6,983 nt of DNA from Lachnospiraceae bacterium UBA3845 (GCA_002392705.1 DGHP01000024.1:1-6983); one strand, 5' to 3'. Numbered from the stretch's first letter, positions 1 through 6,048 are shown. Translations and numbers: made by a program. Notes: generated from the sequence alone by a model not told the origin.

Positions 1-15
1 CAGGCAAAATAGGCA

Positions 16-90
16 GATGCAGGAGACGCCGGATCCAGGCCGGCCGGAGAAACAGCCGGATGCAGGAAATGCCGGATCCAGGCCGGCCGG
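16..90. repeat. Two-copy 43-bp tandem repeat, GC-rich
   Basis: Positions 16-47 and 59-90 match over 32 bases with two mismatches, at a period of 43 bp. The core GCCGGATCCAGGCCGGCCGG is identical in both copies (28-47 and 71-90). Similarity decays to the left of each copy. The period is not a multiple of three, so the two copies are read in different frames, which argues against a coding repeat. The core contains the palindromes GGATCC and GGCCGGCC. The copy number is too low and the spacing too short for CRISPR. It could be the remnant of a dispersed genomic repeat or a local slippage duplication. Confidence 0.75.
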
Positions 91-108
91 GAATGGATCG
101 ATAAGTCT

Positions 109-138
109 GTGGCAATTCCGGAGCTGCTGTAGTACAAT
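109..138 (+). promoter_or_regulatory. Weak sigma-70-type promoter candidate for the aldolase gene
   Basis: TACAAT at 133-138 matches the -10 consensus at five of six positions. GTGGCA at 109-114 matches the -35 consensus at four of six, with an 18-bp spacer. Transcription would begin near position 145 and leave a leader of about 120 nt before the GTG at 264. The 16-bp near-palindrome at 157-172 would then lie just downstream of the start site, where a repressor could act. This rests on motif match only. Confidence 0.3.
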
Positions 139-156
139 GATGCGAAGAGCATCTGC

Positions 157-172
157 GATTCCGGAAACGCTG
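157..172. promoter_or_regulatory. 16-bp near-perfect palindrome, possible operator
   Basis: GCGATTCCGGAAACGC equals its own reverse complement except for one symmetric pair of positions (A opposite A, four bases in from each end). Its left half resembles a second site at 112-121 (GCAATTCCGG followed by A), 45 bp upstream. Two related TTCCGG-centred sites flanking the candidate -10 box fit a dimeric regulator, but no known operator was recognised. Confidence 0.25.
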
Positions 173-263
173 ATTCATTCTTTCTGCAGCCGGCAGAATT
201 TTCGCGTCAGGGTTTCCTCAGCAGCCGCGATAGCCGCAACAACGCAATACGAGGTATGAAAAA

Positions 264-1289
264 GTGCAGCAGTTTGTAAGTGATTATATGGAAGGTGCTC
301 ATCCGAAAATCCTGGAAAGGCTTCTTGAGACGAATATGGAAAAGACCGACGGCTACGGCCTGGATCCTTATTCGGAGCGCGCACGGGAAAAGATCCGGAA
401 AGCAGCGGGAGCGCCGGAGGCGGAGATTTATTTCCTGATCGGCGGAACCCAGACCAATGAGACGGTGATCAGTTCTGTGCTTCGCCCCTATGAGGGCGTG
501 ATCGCCGCGGATACCGGGCATGTCAACACCCATGAAGCCGGCGCGATCGAGCATGGCGGGCACAAAGTTCTGACGATTGCCGGGGAACAGGGCAAGCTCT
601 CCGCGGAAAAGATCCGCCTCTGGGCGGAGAAGTTTCTCTCTGACGCGAACCATGAGCATGAAGTGGCGCCCGGTATGGTCTACATCTCTCATCCGACGGA
701 ATACGGAACCCTCTATACGAAGGAGGAACTGACGAAGATCCGTGAAGTGTGCCTTGAATACGGGATGAAGCTGTTTCTGGACGGCGCCAGGCTGGGGTAC
801 GGCCTTGCTGCGGAAGGGACGGACCTGTCGCTTCAGGATATCGCGGCGCTCACCGATGTATTCTATATCGGGGGCACCAAAGTCGGGGCACTGTTCGGGG
901 AGGCGGTCGTATTTCCGAAGCCCGGACTGGTTCCTCATTTTTATACGATCACCAAACAGCACGGCGCCATGCTGGCAAAGGGCAGGATCACGGGGATCCA
1001 GTTTGACGTTCTCTTTACGGATGGTCTGTACACAGAGATCGGAGCCCATGCAGTCAGACTGGCACGGAGGATCCGGGAGGCGCTGCTGGAGAAGGGATAT
1101 GAGCTGTATATCGATTCTCCCACCAACCAGATCTTCCCGATCGTGACAAAGGAGAAGGCAGAAGTGCTGGCGCAGCAGGTTCAGTACGGCTTTATGGAGG
1201 AACTTGACGACGGCCGGCTTGTGATCCGTTTCTGCACCAGCTGGGCGACCCGTCCGGAGGATGTAGAGGAGCTGATTCGGCTTCTGTGA
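264..1289 (+). CDS. Low-specificity L-threonine aldolase (PLP-dependent)
   Basis: This is a 341-residue cytoplasmic fold-type I PLP enzyme of the threonine aldolase / beta-eliminating lyase family. Such enzymes cleave L-threonine or L-allo-threonine to glycine and acetaldehyde. The N-terminal SDYMEGAHPKIL block, the GGTQTN cofactor-phosphate region, ADTGHVNTHEAGA, the cofactor-contacting aspartate in DGARLG (Asp173, Arg176) and the Schiff-base lysine in GGTKVGALFGEA (Lys206) are all present. Length is normal for the family. The start is GTG at 264: a GAGG at 251-254 lies 9 nt upstream and no in-frame ATG precedes it. An ATG at 256 is in another frame and stops after seven codons; one extra A in the AAAAA run would fuse it to this gene, so a sequencing slip or true frameshift at the start is possible. 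The next gene follows 165 bp later. Family assignment is strong; stereo-preference (L versus L-allo) cannot be read from the sequence. Confidence 0.93.
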   Translation: MQQFVSDYMEGAHPKILERLLETNMEKTDGYGLDPYSERAREKIRKAAGAPEAEIYFLIGGTQTNETVISSVLRPYEGVIAADTGHVNTHEAGAIEHGGHKVLTIAGEQGKLSAEKIRLWAEKFLSDANHEHEVAPGMVYISHPTEYGTLYTKEELTKIREVCLEYGMKLFLDGARLGYGLAAEGTDLSLQDIAALTDVFYIGGTKVGALFGEAVVFPKPGLVPHFYTITKQHGAMLAKGRITGIQFDVLFTDGLYTEIGAHAVRLARRIREALLEKGYELYIDSPTNQIFPIVTKEKAEVLAQQVQYGFMEELDDGRLVIRFCTSWATRPEDVEELIRLL

Positions 1290-1454
1290 AGCGGTCGTTC
1301 TAAGGAAATACTGATTAAATCGGTGTTGCCCCAGGGCCTCCGGCGGATCGCAGTGCTGCTTATCAATAATTGGAAAGACCGAAGTAAAAGTGTGCTGATA
1401 AGACTATCATCAGAATGACAGAGCCGGCAGAGGCTTTGCAGGGAGGGAAATGAG
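1290..1454 (+). promoter_or_regulatory. Candidate structured leader upstream of the isomerase-modBC genes
   Basis: Several inverted repeats are packed into this spacer. CGGTCGTTCTAA (1292-1303) can pair with TTGGAAAGACCG (1370-1381) over 12 positions with one G-A mismatch and one G-U pair. TGATA (1396-1400) and TATCA (1405-1409) form a hairpin with an AGAC loop. CTTATCA (1359-1365), inside the long stem's loop, is perfectly complementary to TGATAAG (1396-1402) outside it, which would make a pseudoknot or an alternative fold. GAGCC/GGCTT can pair just before the GGAGGG ribosome binding site (1442-1447). Together this could be a cis-regulatory RNA, or the repeats could be protein operators. No U-tract terminator and no strong promoter are visible. 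No known riboswitch class was identified, and part of the pairing could arise by chance. Confidence 0.3.
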
Positions 1455-2705
1455 ATGCTGCAGAATGAGAATGCAAAATATCAAATCGACACTGATGAAA
1501 ACCGCGCGTTTCTGAAAGAGATATGTGATAATCTCCTCAGCTTCGGCCACCGTTTTCCATCTCCGGGAGGCAGTTCTTATTACCTGGGAGATGACGGTAC
1601 GCCCTGGACGGAAAGAAACCGTGAGACCTGGATTACAAGCCGCATGGCGCATGTGTACTGCCTGGGATCTTTTCTCGGGCATGAAGGCAGCGAAGCCCTG
1701 GCAGACGCGGCGCTGAAGGGACTTCGGGGAGAACTGCATGACAGGGATCACGGCGGCTGGTATGCGGGTCTGACTAAGGATGGCGGGATTCTTCCGACAA
1801 AGCAGTGCTACGCTCACGCGTTTGTGATTCTGGCAGCCTGCTCGGGCGTTCTTGCGGGAAGGCCCGGAGCGCAGGAGCTGCTGGATGAGGCGCTTGAACT
1901 TTATGACCTTCGTTTCTGGAGAGAGGATGAAGGCCTGAGCGTCGACACCTGGAATACGGAATTTACGGTTCTGGACAGCTACCGGGGCCTGAACGCCAAC
2001 ATGCACTCTGTTGAAGCATTTCTGGCTGTTGCGGATGTGGCGGGAAAGGAAGAATACCGGGTGCGGGCAGGCCGGATCATAGACCATGTACTTGGATGGG
2101 CTGAAAAAAATGAATGGCGCATTCCCGAACATTTCTCCAGTGACTGGGTTGCGGACCTGGAGTGCAACAGGGAAAAACCGGATGATCCCTTCAAGCCCTT
2201 CGGCGCCACGCCCGGACACGGGATCGAGTGGGCAAGGCTGGTGACCCAGTGGGCGCTTTCGACTTTCCGGGAGGATAAGGCAGGGCAGGAGCCCTATCTT
2301 GAGGCGGCACAGAACCTGTTCCGCCGGGCAGTACAGGACGGCTGGAATTCAGACGGGGCGCCGGGAATCGTCTATACCACAGACTGGGATGGAACGCCGG
2401 TCGTGCATGACCGCATGCACTGGACCCTGGCGGAAGCGATCAATACTTCTTCCGTCCTGTACCATGTGACGGGGAAGGCGGAATACGCGGAGAATTATGC
2501 AGCCTTCATGCGCTATCTGGATGAGTGCGTCCTTGATCATACGAATGGTTCCTGGTTCCATCAGCTGGATCGGGAGAACCGGGTGATCGGCACCGTATGG
2601 CCGGGCAAGTCAGATCTCTATCACGCGCTTCAGGCGACGCTGATCCCTTATCACAGGCCGGATCTTTCGATTGCTCCAGCTGTGAAGGAGGCGCAGGGCA
2701 GATAA
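1455..2705 (+). CDS. YihS-like sugar isomerase (N-acylglucosamine 2-epimerase family), probably D-mannose isomerase type
   Basis: This 416-residue cytoplasmic protein aligns from memory along its whole length with E. coli YihS, an (alpha/alpha)6-barrel aldose-ketose isomerase acting on sulfoquinovose and on mannose. Shared blocks are TWITSRMAHVY (Arg63, His66), HGGWYA, NANMHSVEAF (His184), TPGHGIEW (His255, Glu258), GIVYTTDWDG and GKSDLYHAL (His390). These correspond to YihS Arg55, His176, His248, Glu251 and His383, the known active-site set. The position equivalent to YihS Gln379 is Ser386 here, which speaks for a neutral hexose such as mannose/fructose rather than the sulfonated sugar. The start ATG has GGAGGG (1442-1447) 7 nt upstream. 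modB begins 43 bp after the stop, so co-transcription is likely, although no metabolic link between the two is known. The family is certain; the substrate is inferred, and 2-epimerase activity on GlcNAc or cellobiose is less likely. Confidence 0.88.
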   Translation: MLQNENAKYQIDTDENRAFLKEICDNLLSFGHRFPSPGGSSYYLGDDGTPWTERNRETWITSRMAHVYCLGSFLGHEGSEALADAALKGLRGELHDRDHGGWYAGLTKDGGILPTKQCYAHAFVILAACSGVLAGRPGAQELLDEALELYDLRFWREDEGLSVDTWNTEFTVLDSYRGLNANMHSVEAFLAVADVAGKEEYRVRAGRIIDHVLGWAEKNEWRIPEHFSSDWVADLECNREKPDDPFKPFGATPGHGIEWARLVTQWALSTFREDKAGQEPYLEAAQNLFRRAVQDGWNSDGAPGIVYTTDWDGTPVVHDRMHWTLAEAINTSSVLYHVTGKAEYAENYAAFMRYLDECVLDHTNGSWFHQLDRENRVIGTVWPGKSDLYHALQATLIPYHRPDLSIAPAVKEAQGR

Positions 2706-2748
2706 GCTGCCGGATGTCTGCGGCCAGTTCTCCGGAGGGAGGAACGCG

Positions 2749-3411
2749 ATGACGGACTGGTTTCCACTGTATAATTCTCTGCGGATCGCGGCCATCAGCT
2801 GTGTGATTGTTTTTTTCAGCGGGATTTTTGCTGCCTATTATGCAGCGAAACTGCCGCGGGTGCTGAAAGGGATTCTGGATGTGGTCCTGACATTGCCGAT
2901 GGTACTGCCTCCGACGGTCTGCGGTTATTTTCTGCTTCTTCTTTTCGGGACCCGGCGGCCGCTTGGAAAGTTTCTGCTGCGCTTCGGCGTCAGATTTGTC
3001 ATGAACTGGTACGGGGGAGTCGCGGCGGCGGTACTGGTGGCATTTCCGCTGATGTACCGGACGGCCCGGGGAGCTTTTGAGAGCTTTGACCAGAATCTGG
3101 CCTGGTCGGGACAAACTCTTGGTCTTTCCAACAGCTGGATCTTCTGGCATGTGCGCATGAGCGCCTGCCGGCAAGGAATTCTCGCGGGGGCAGTGCTTTC
3201 CTTTGCAAGGGCTCTGGGGGAATACGGAGCTACCAGCATGCTGATCGGCTATACGCCGGGAAGAACCGCTACGGTATCCACGACGGTCTACCAGCTCTGG
3301 AGAATCAATGATGAGCGGGGAGCCCTGTTCTGGGTGCTGGTCAATCTGGGGATATCCGCCGTGGTTCTGCTGATTGTGAACCTGATGGAAGGGCGGCAGA
3401 AGGCAGGATAA
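2749..3411 (+). CDS. modB: Molybdate ABC transporter permease ModB
   Basis: The 220-residue integral membrane protein is the permease of a molybdate (or tungstate) importer and would work as a homodimer with two ModC subunits. Hydrophobic segments are visible at about residues 10-33, 40-66, 85-102, 143-162 and 193-213, the usual five-helix ModB layout, and the length is typical. The NLAWSGQTLGLS stretch (about 116-127) is the cytoplasmic EAA-type loop that docks on the ATPase. GAVLSFARALGEYGATSMLIG is a ModB-type signature close to the E. coli and clostridial proteins. The start ATG follows GGGAGG (2737-2742) by 6 nt. modC lies 127 bp downstream on the same strand. A modA gene for the substrate-binding lipoprotein is not adjacent, which is unusual, and the sugar isomerase occupies its expected place. 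Selectivity between molybdate, tungstate and sulfate lies in the binding protein and cannot be settled here. Confidence 0.93.
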   Translation: MTDWFPLYNSLRIAAISCVIVFFSGIFAAYYAAKLPRVLKGILDVVLTLPMVLPPTVCGYFLLLLFGTRRPLGKFLLRFGVRFVMNWYGGVAAAVLVAFPLMYRTARGAFESFDQNLAWSGQTLGLSNSWIFWHVRMSACRQGILAGAVLSFARALGEYGATSMLIGYTPGRTATVSTTVYQLWRINDERGALFWVLVNLGISAVVLLIVNLMEGRQKAG

Positions 3412-3522
3412 AGCGGGCAGGGAACTCACGGGAAAGATCCCGGAGGAACGATGCTCAGAGGGCCGAAGCCAGAGAAAAGTTACCGGAAAGACAGCAAAGA
3501 AAAGGCGGCAGAAGGCAGGATA
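3392..3522 (+). repeat. 19-bp direct repeat of the modB 3' end
   Basis: GGCGGCAGAAGGCAGGATA occurs at 3392-3410, encoding the last residues of ModB, and again at 3504-3522, shortly before the modC start. The copies are exact and 112 bp apart. The repeat probably records a local duplication that lengthened the modB-modC spacer. Recombination between the copies would delete the intervening 112 bp and bring the two genes close together. Confidence 0.8.
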
Positions 3523-3555
3523 CTGAAGGAAGGGTACTATGGCTCTGGAAGTTGA
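3451..3555 (+). CDS. Candidate 34-aa basic small ORF overlapping the modC start
   Basis: An ATG at 3451 follows GGAGGA (3442-3447) and opens a 34-codon frame ending in TGA at 3553-3555, 17 bp inside modC but in another frame. The peptide starts MLRGPKPEKSYRKDSKEK and is rich in Lys, Arg and Glu, with no membrane segment. Its second half runs through the duplicated modB tail sequence. The ribosome binding site is good in sequence but only 3-4 nt from the ATG, which is short. If translated it could act as a leader that couples modB to modC translation. It resembles no family I recognise and may be a chance frame. Confidence 0.3.
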   Translation: MLRGPKPEKSYRKDSKEKAAEGRILKEGYYGSGS

Positions 3556-4588
3556 TATTGAGAAAAGGGCAGGCGGATTTCATCTACGGACCGCATTTTC
3601 CTGCGGAGAGGAGTTCCTGGGGATCCTGGGAGCGTCCGGATGCGGAAAAAGTATGACTTTAAAGTGCATAGCCGGAATTGAAAAACCGGACCGGGGCAGG
3701 ATTGTGCTGGACGGAAGAGTTTTATTCGATTCGGAACAGGGGATCGACCTGCCTGTTCAGAAGCGCCGCGTGGGATATCTGTTCCAGAATTACGCTCTTT
3801 TCCCGAACATGACCGTGCGGCAGAACATTCTCTGCGGCCTGCATTATGAGAAAGACCGCCGGAAAAAAGAGGAGGAGGCGGACCGGGTCCTGGAACTTCT
3901 GCAGCTGAAAGAGCTGGAAACACTGCGGCCATCGAGCCTGTCCGGAGGCCAGGCCCAACGGGCGGCTCTGGGGCGGATTCTGGTGAACAGGCCGGATCTT
4001 CTGATGCTGGATGAGCCATTTTCCGCGCTGGATACGCACCTGCGCCTAAAACTGCAGATGGATCTGAAGACCCTGCTCTCTGGTTACGGTAAGGGAATTC
4101 TGATGGTTACTCACAACCGGGATGAGGCTTTCCGTATGTGTGAACGGATCGGAATAATGAGCCGGGGACGGATGCTGACGGTGAAAAAAACGAAGGAGCT
4201 GTTTGCGGATCCGGGGAGCAGAGAGGCTGCCGTGATTACCGGGTGCAAGAATATCGCCCGGGCCAGGAAAACCGGAGAATATGAGGTATTTGTTCCGGAA
4301 TGGAATGTCCGGCTGACGACGGGGAAGGCTGTCAGAGATGATCTGGAGGCGGTGGGAATCCGCGCCCATTATTTTCATCCGGGCACGCCGCGCAATGCTT
4401 ACCCGGTGACATTTGTCCGGGAGATGGAGGAACCCTTTGAATGGGTGAGCGAATTCCGCTACGAAGGGCAGGATCCGGCAAGCCCTGCTGTCTGGTGGCG
4501 TTATTCCAAAGAAAAGCGGCCGGCGCGGCTGCCGGAGCGCCTGGGGATTTCGCCTGCCAATATCCTGCTTTTGTATCCGGAAAGCTGA
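3539..4588 (+). CDS. modC: Molybdate ABC transporter ATP-binding protein ModC
   Basis: This 349-residue cytoplasmic ATPase would energise import through ModB. The nucleotide-binding domain is complete: Walker A GASGCGKS (31-38), Q-loop Gln83 in LFQNYALFPN, ABC signature LSGGQAQR (134-141), Walker B LLMLD with catalytic Glu159, D-loop SALD, and switch His192 in VTHN. Residues from about 230 on form a C-terminal extension (GCKNIARA, IRAHYF) seen in clostridial ModC-like proteins; it does not read as a clear Mop/TOBE oxyanion-binding domain, so regulation by molybdate is uncertain. The start ATG has GGAAGG (about 3528-3533) a few bases upstream. The gene ends 10 bp before the 3' end of the oppositely oriented ATPase gene, with no obvious terminator between them. 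Assignment to molybdate rather than another anion rests on the pairing with ModB. Confidence 0.9.
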   Translation: MALEVDIEKRAGGFHLRTAFSCGEEFLGILGASGCGKSMTLKCIAGIEKPDRGRIVLDGRVLFDSEQGIDLPVQKRRVGYLFQNYALFPNMTVRQNILCGLHYEKDRRKKEEEADRVLELLQLKELETLRPSSLSGGQAQRAALGRILVNRPDLLMLDEPFSALDTHLRLKLQMDLKTLLSGYGKGILMVTHNRDEAFRMCERIGIMSRGRMLTVKKTKELFADPGSREAAVITGCKNIARARKTGEYEVFVPEWNVRLTTGKAVRDDLEAVGIRAHYFHPGTPRNAYPVTFVREMEEPFEWVSEFRYEGQDPASPAVWWRYSKEKRPARLPERLGISPANILLLYPES

Positions 4589-4598
4589 AAGAGCATAG

Positions 4599-5570
4599 TT
4601 ATCCGGCTGATTCGGGATCCGGCCGGATCTGCTCCGGGAGGACATTGATTATTTTTCGTATTGTCCCGGTTGTCCTGTACGCTTCCCCAAGCTGTGATTT
4701 ATTATATTTATAGATTGTACCTGCAGTCGATTCTATGAGATATGAGGTATAAAATTCCTCCCAGCTCAGATATCTGCAGCTGTCAGCAAACATAAAAGTT
4801 TCCTGCAGCACCTCATCCGGAACGCTGATGATCCCTGATTTCAGTATCAGATACTCAAAGGATTCCGGTGCATAAAGTACGCAGTTTTTATTGCTCTGTA
4901 GAAGATATCTCGAAACCTTACCCATCTCGGAACCAAAAGCAGCGCCGTCAATGATTACAAGAATACTGCTGTTCTCAGAGCGGCGAATCTTATTATAAAC
5001 CTGGCTCTTCCCGCCTGCAGGTTCACATGGGCAGTTATAAATCTGTGCAAAACACTGATTGCCTGAATTGGAATCTTCCGTTAATACAAGATCCGGTTTC
5101 AGTTGTGTATTTACGCCGGTGTTATATAGTTTGTAAATCTCATTGTATACTTTTCTGAATCTTTTATACTTCGAAATATCTGTTCTGAGTCCGTAGATTT
5201 CCTCTACGCTGTAAGGCAGCTGATTAAGATCATCTCTTGTGACAATCACGAAATAATTGTCAGCGCCCCGGACCATTTCCGCAAACCGTTTTGATTTTAT
5301 GAAAGCTGCGGTTTCGTCAATAAAAACAATGGAACCTTTAAGTGCACCAAGCCTGAGCTCCCAGTCAACAGAAGTCAGAACTGTACATCTTACATCACAT
5401 TTGACAGTTATGCCGGAGGAAACGCCGTTCTGTTCGTATTCTCCAATTAACCGGATCAATTCTGTCTTTCCGGTTGCGCTGTTTCCCTGCAGGATGGTGA
5501 TATTTCTCCGGACAGTAAGAAAGTAGTGCACACGGTTATTGTATATCTCTATTTCATACTTGCCGATCAT
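4599..5570 (-). CDS. P-loop ATPase of unknown function, partner of the DUF4869 gene
   Basis: With the start chosen at 5570 the product has 323 residues. A Walker A motif GNSATGKT (29-36) lies after an N-terminal beta-rich stretch (KYEIEIYNNRVHYFLTV), and a Walker B motif IVFIDE (81-86) follows. VIVTR (108-112) lies where AAA-like proteins carry a sensor residue. The second half has conserved-looking blocks TEDSNSG (164-170) and ILVIIDGAAFG (203-213) but no recognised domain. No signal peptide or membrane helix is seen. An upstream ATG at 5648 would overlap the preceding gene by 65 bp; ATG 5570 is preferred because AGGAGA (5580-5585) sits 9 nt before it and overlaps the stop of the DUF4869 gene. 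The two genes are therefore co-transcribed and probably translationally coupled. The gene is AT-rich beside its neighbours, except for its last ~45 bp. Homologs paired with DUF4869 occur in Lachnospiraceae as I recall; the function is unknown. Confidence 0.8.
   Translation of the reverse strand: MIGKYEIEIYNNRVHYFLTVRRNITILQGNSATGKTELIRLIGEYEQNGVSSGITVKCDVRCTVLTSVDWELRLGALKGSIVFIDETAAFIKSKRFAEMVRGADNYFVIVTRDDLNQLPYSVEEIYGLRTDISKYKRFRKVYNEIYKLYNTGVNTQLKPDLVLTEDSNSGNQCFAQIYNCPCEPAGGKSQVYNKIRRSENSSILVIIDGAAFGSEMGKVSRYLLQSNKNCVLYAPESFEYLILKSGIISVPDEVLQETFMFADSCRYLSWEEFYTSYLIESTAGTIYKYNKSQLGEAYRTTGTIRKIINVLPEQIRPDPESAG
4616..4629. repeat. 14-bp perfect palindrome at the 3' end of the ATPase gene
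   Basis: GATCCGGCCGGATC is fully self-complementary. It lies in the GC-rich last codons of the ATPase gene, near the boundary with modC. With the preceding base it reads GGATCCGGCCGG, one base short of the GGATCCAGGCCGG core of the repeat at the left end of the window. It lacks a T-tract on either side, so it is not a standard terminator. Confidence 0.55.
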
Positions 5571-5583
5571 CTTTTTGACTCTC

Positions 5584-6048
5584 CTATAGAAGCCTGTTAT
5601 CGAGGACTGTTTCGACAAGCTCTTTGCCGTTATGAACAATGATTCCAAGGTTTTCTACTTCTATTTCAAAGGGCTCAGTTCCGAAATCCATCAGATAGCC
5701 GAGACGGATCAGCAGATCTTTCCTTCTGTTCTGCAGCTCCCGGGCAATATGCAGAATCCATTTTGCGCAATTGTCTCCGCAGGCGGAAGCATTAAATATG
5801 TGTTCCTGATCTTTGTTCATCAGTATCAGGGTTTTTACCCCGCCGGACAGACGCTCTGTCGGAATAAGACCTAAAAAAGGACTGTCAATTGCCCGCGGTC
5901 CAACCACTTCTGAGCCGTCAATATCCTTTATCATCTGTATGGACAAAGGATCAACGATCCAATCGTCCTCATAAGTATTATTGAAAAAAGCGTCCGGATT
6001 GAAAATATATTTTTCCGATACAAGCTCACCATAATGAATCTTCAGCAT
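5584..6048 (-). CDS. DUF4869-family protein, first gene of the AT-rich pair
   Basis: The product is 154 residues if translation starts at 6048. It matches my memory of the DUF4869 family found in Lachnospiraceae: blocks FFNNTYEDDWIVD (21-33), IDSPFLG (54-60), LSGGVKTLILM (67-77), NASACGDNCAKWIL (86-99) and YLMDFG. The two cysteines in the SACGDNC block are the most striking possible functional residues. No membrane segment or signal peptide is present, so it is probably cytoplasmic. An ATG at 6090 would add 14 residues, but it overlaps the TATAAT box of the promoter and lacks a good ribosome binding site. ATG 6048 has AGAGGA (6057-6062) 8 nt upstream. The P-loop ATPase gene follows after 13 bp, so the proteins are likely to act together. 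No biochemical function is known to me. Confidence 0.82.
   Translation of the reverse strand: MLKIHYGELVSEKYIFNPDAFFNNTYEDDWIVDPLSIQMIKDIDGSEVVGPRAIDSPFLGLIPTERLSGGVKTLILMNKDQEHIFNASACGDNCAKWILHIARELQNRRKDLLIRLGYLMDFGTEPFEIEVENLGIIVHNGKELVETVLDNRLL

Larger units (their letters stand above)
1..263. other. Gene-free leader upstream of the threonine aldolase
   Basis: I see no convincing gene here. One plus-strand frame (starting at position 2) stays open to a stop at 257-259, but its translation is low-complexity and runs through the non-triplet tandem repeat, so it is probably chance. A TAG at 10-12 could end an upstream gene whose body is outside the window. The stretch holds the tandem repeat, a weak promoter candidate, a near-palindrome at 157-172 and a small hairpin, TTCTGC/GCAGAA, at 182-198 followed by TTTT. 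That hairpin is too weak to call a terminator with confidence. Confidence 0.5.

Noticed and set aside
16..90. CRISPR array
   Set aside because: There are only two copies, the spacing between them is 11 bp, and no cas genes are present.
182..202. Terminator of an upstream gene (TTCTGC/GCAGAA hairpin plus TTTT)
   Set aside because: The stem is only 6 bp with a short T run, and no upstream gene is visible.
17..259. 80-codon plus-strand frame in the leader
   Set aside because: The 43-bp repeat shifts reading frame between copies, no ribosome binding site precedes the ATG, and the translation resembles nothing.
207..1049. 280-codon minus-strand open frame opposite the threonine aldolase
   Set aside because: It is a shadow of the GC-rich aldolase gene: its translation is Arg/Pro-rich, matches no family, and the plus-strand product is unmistakable.
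1320..1381. Resemblance to a molybdenum-cofactor riboswitch (TTGCCCCAGGGCCTCC and TGGAAAG segments)
   Set aside because: The short strings recall parts of the E. coli moaA leader, and a molybdate operon lies downstream, but I could not find the required helices or spacing. A covariance search with the Moco motif would decide; a significant hit would reverse this.
1410..2219. 269-codon minus-strand open frame opposite the sugar isomerase
   Set aside because: It is antisense to a complete conserved gene and its translation has no recognisable domain.
2506..3429. 307-codon minus-strand open frame opposite modB and the isomerase end
   Set aside because: It has a low-complexity Arg/Pro/Ser-rich translation and spans two real genes and their spacer; typical antisense shadow.
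5571..5648. Longer start (ATG at 5648) for the ATPase gene
   Set aside because: It would overlap the DUF4869 gene by 65 bp, and the internal ATG 5570 has an AGGAGA at ideal distance.
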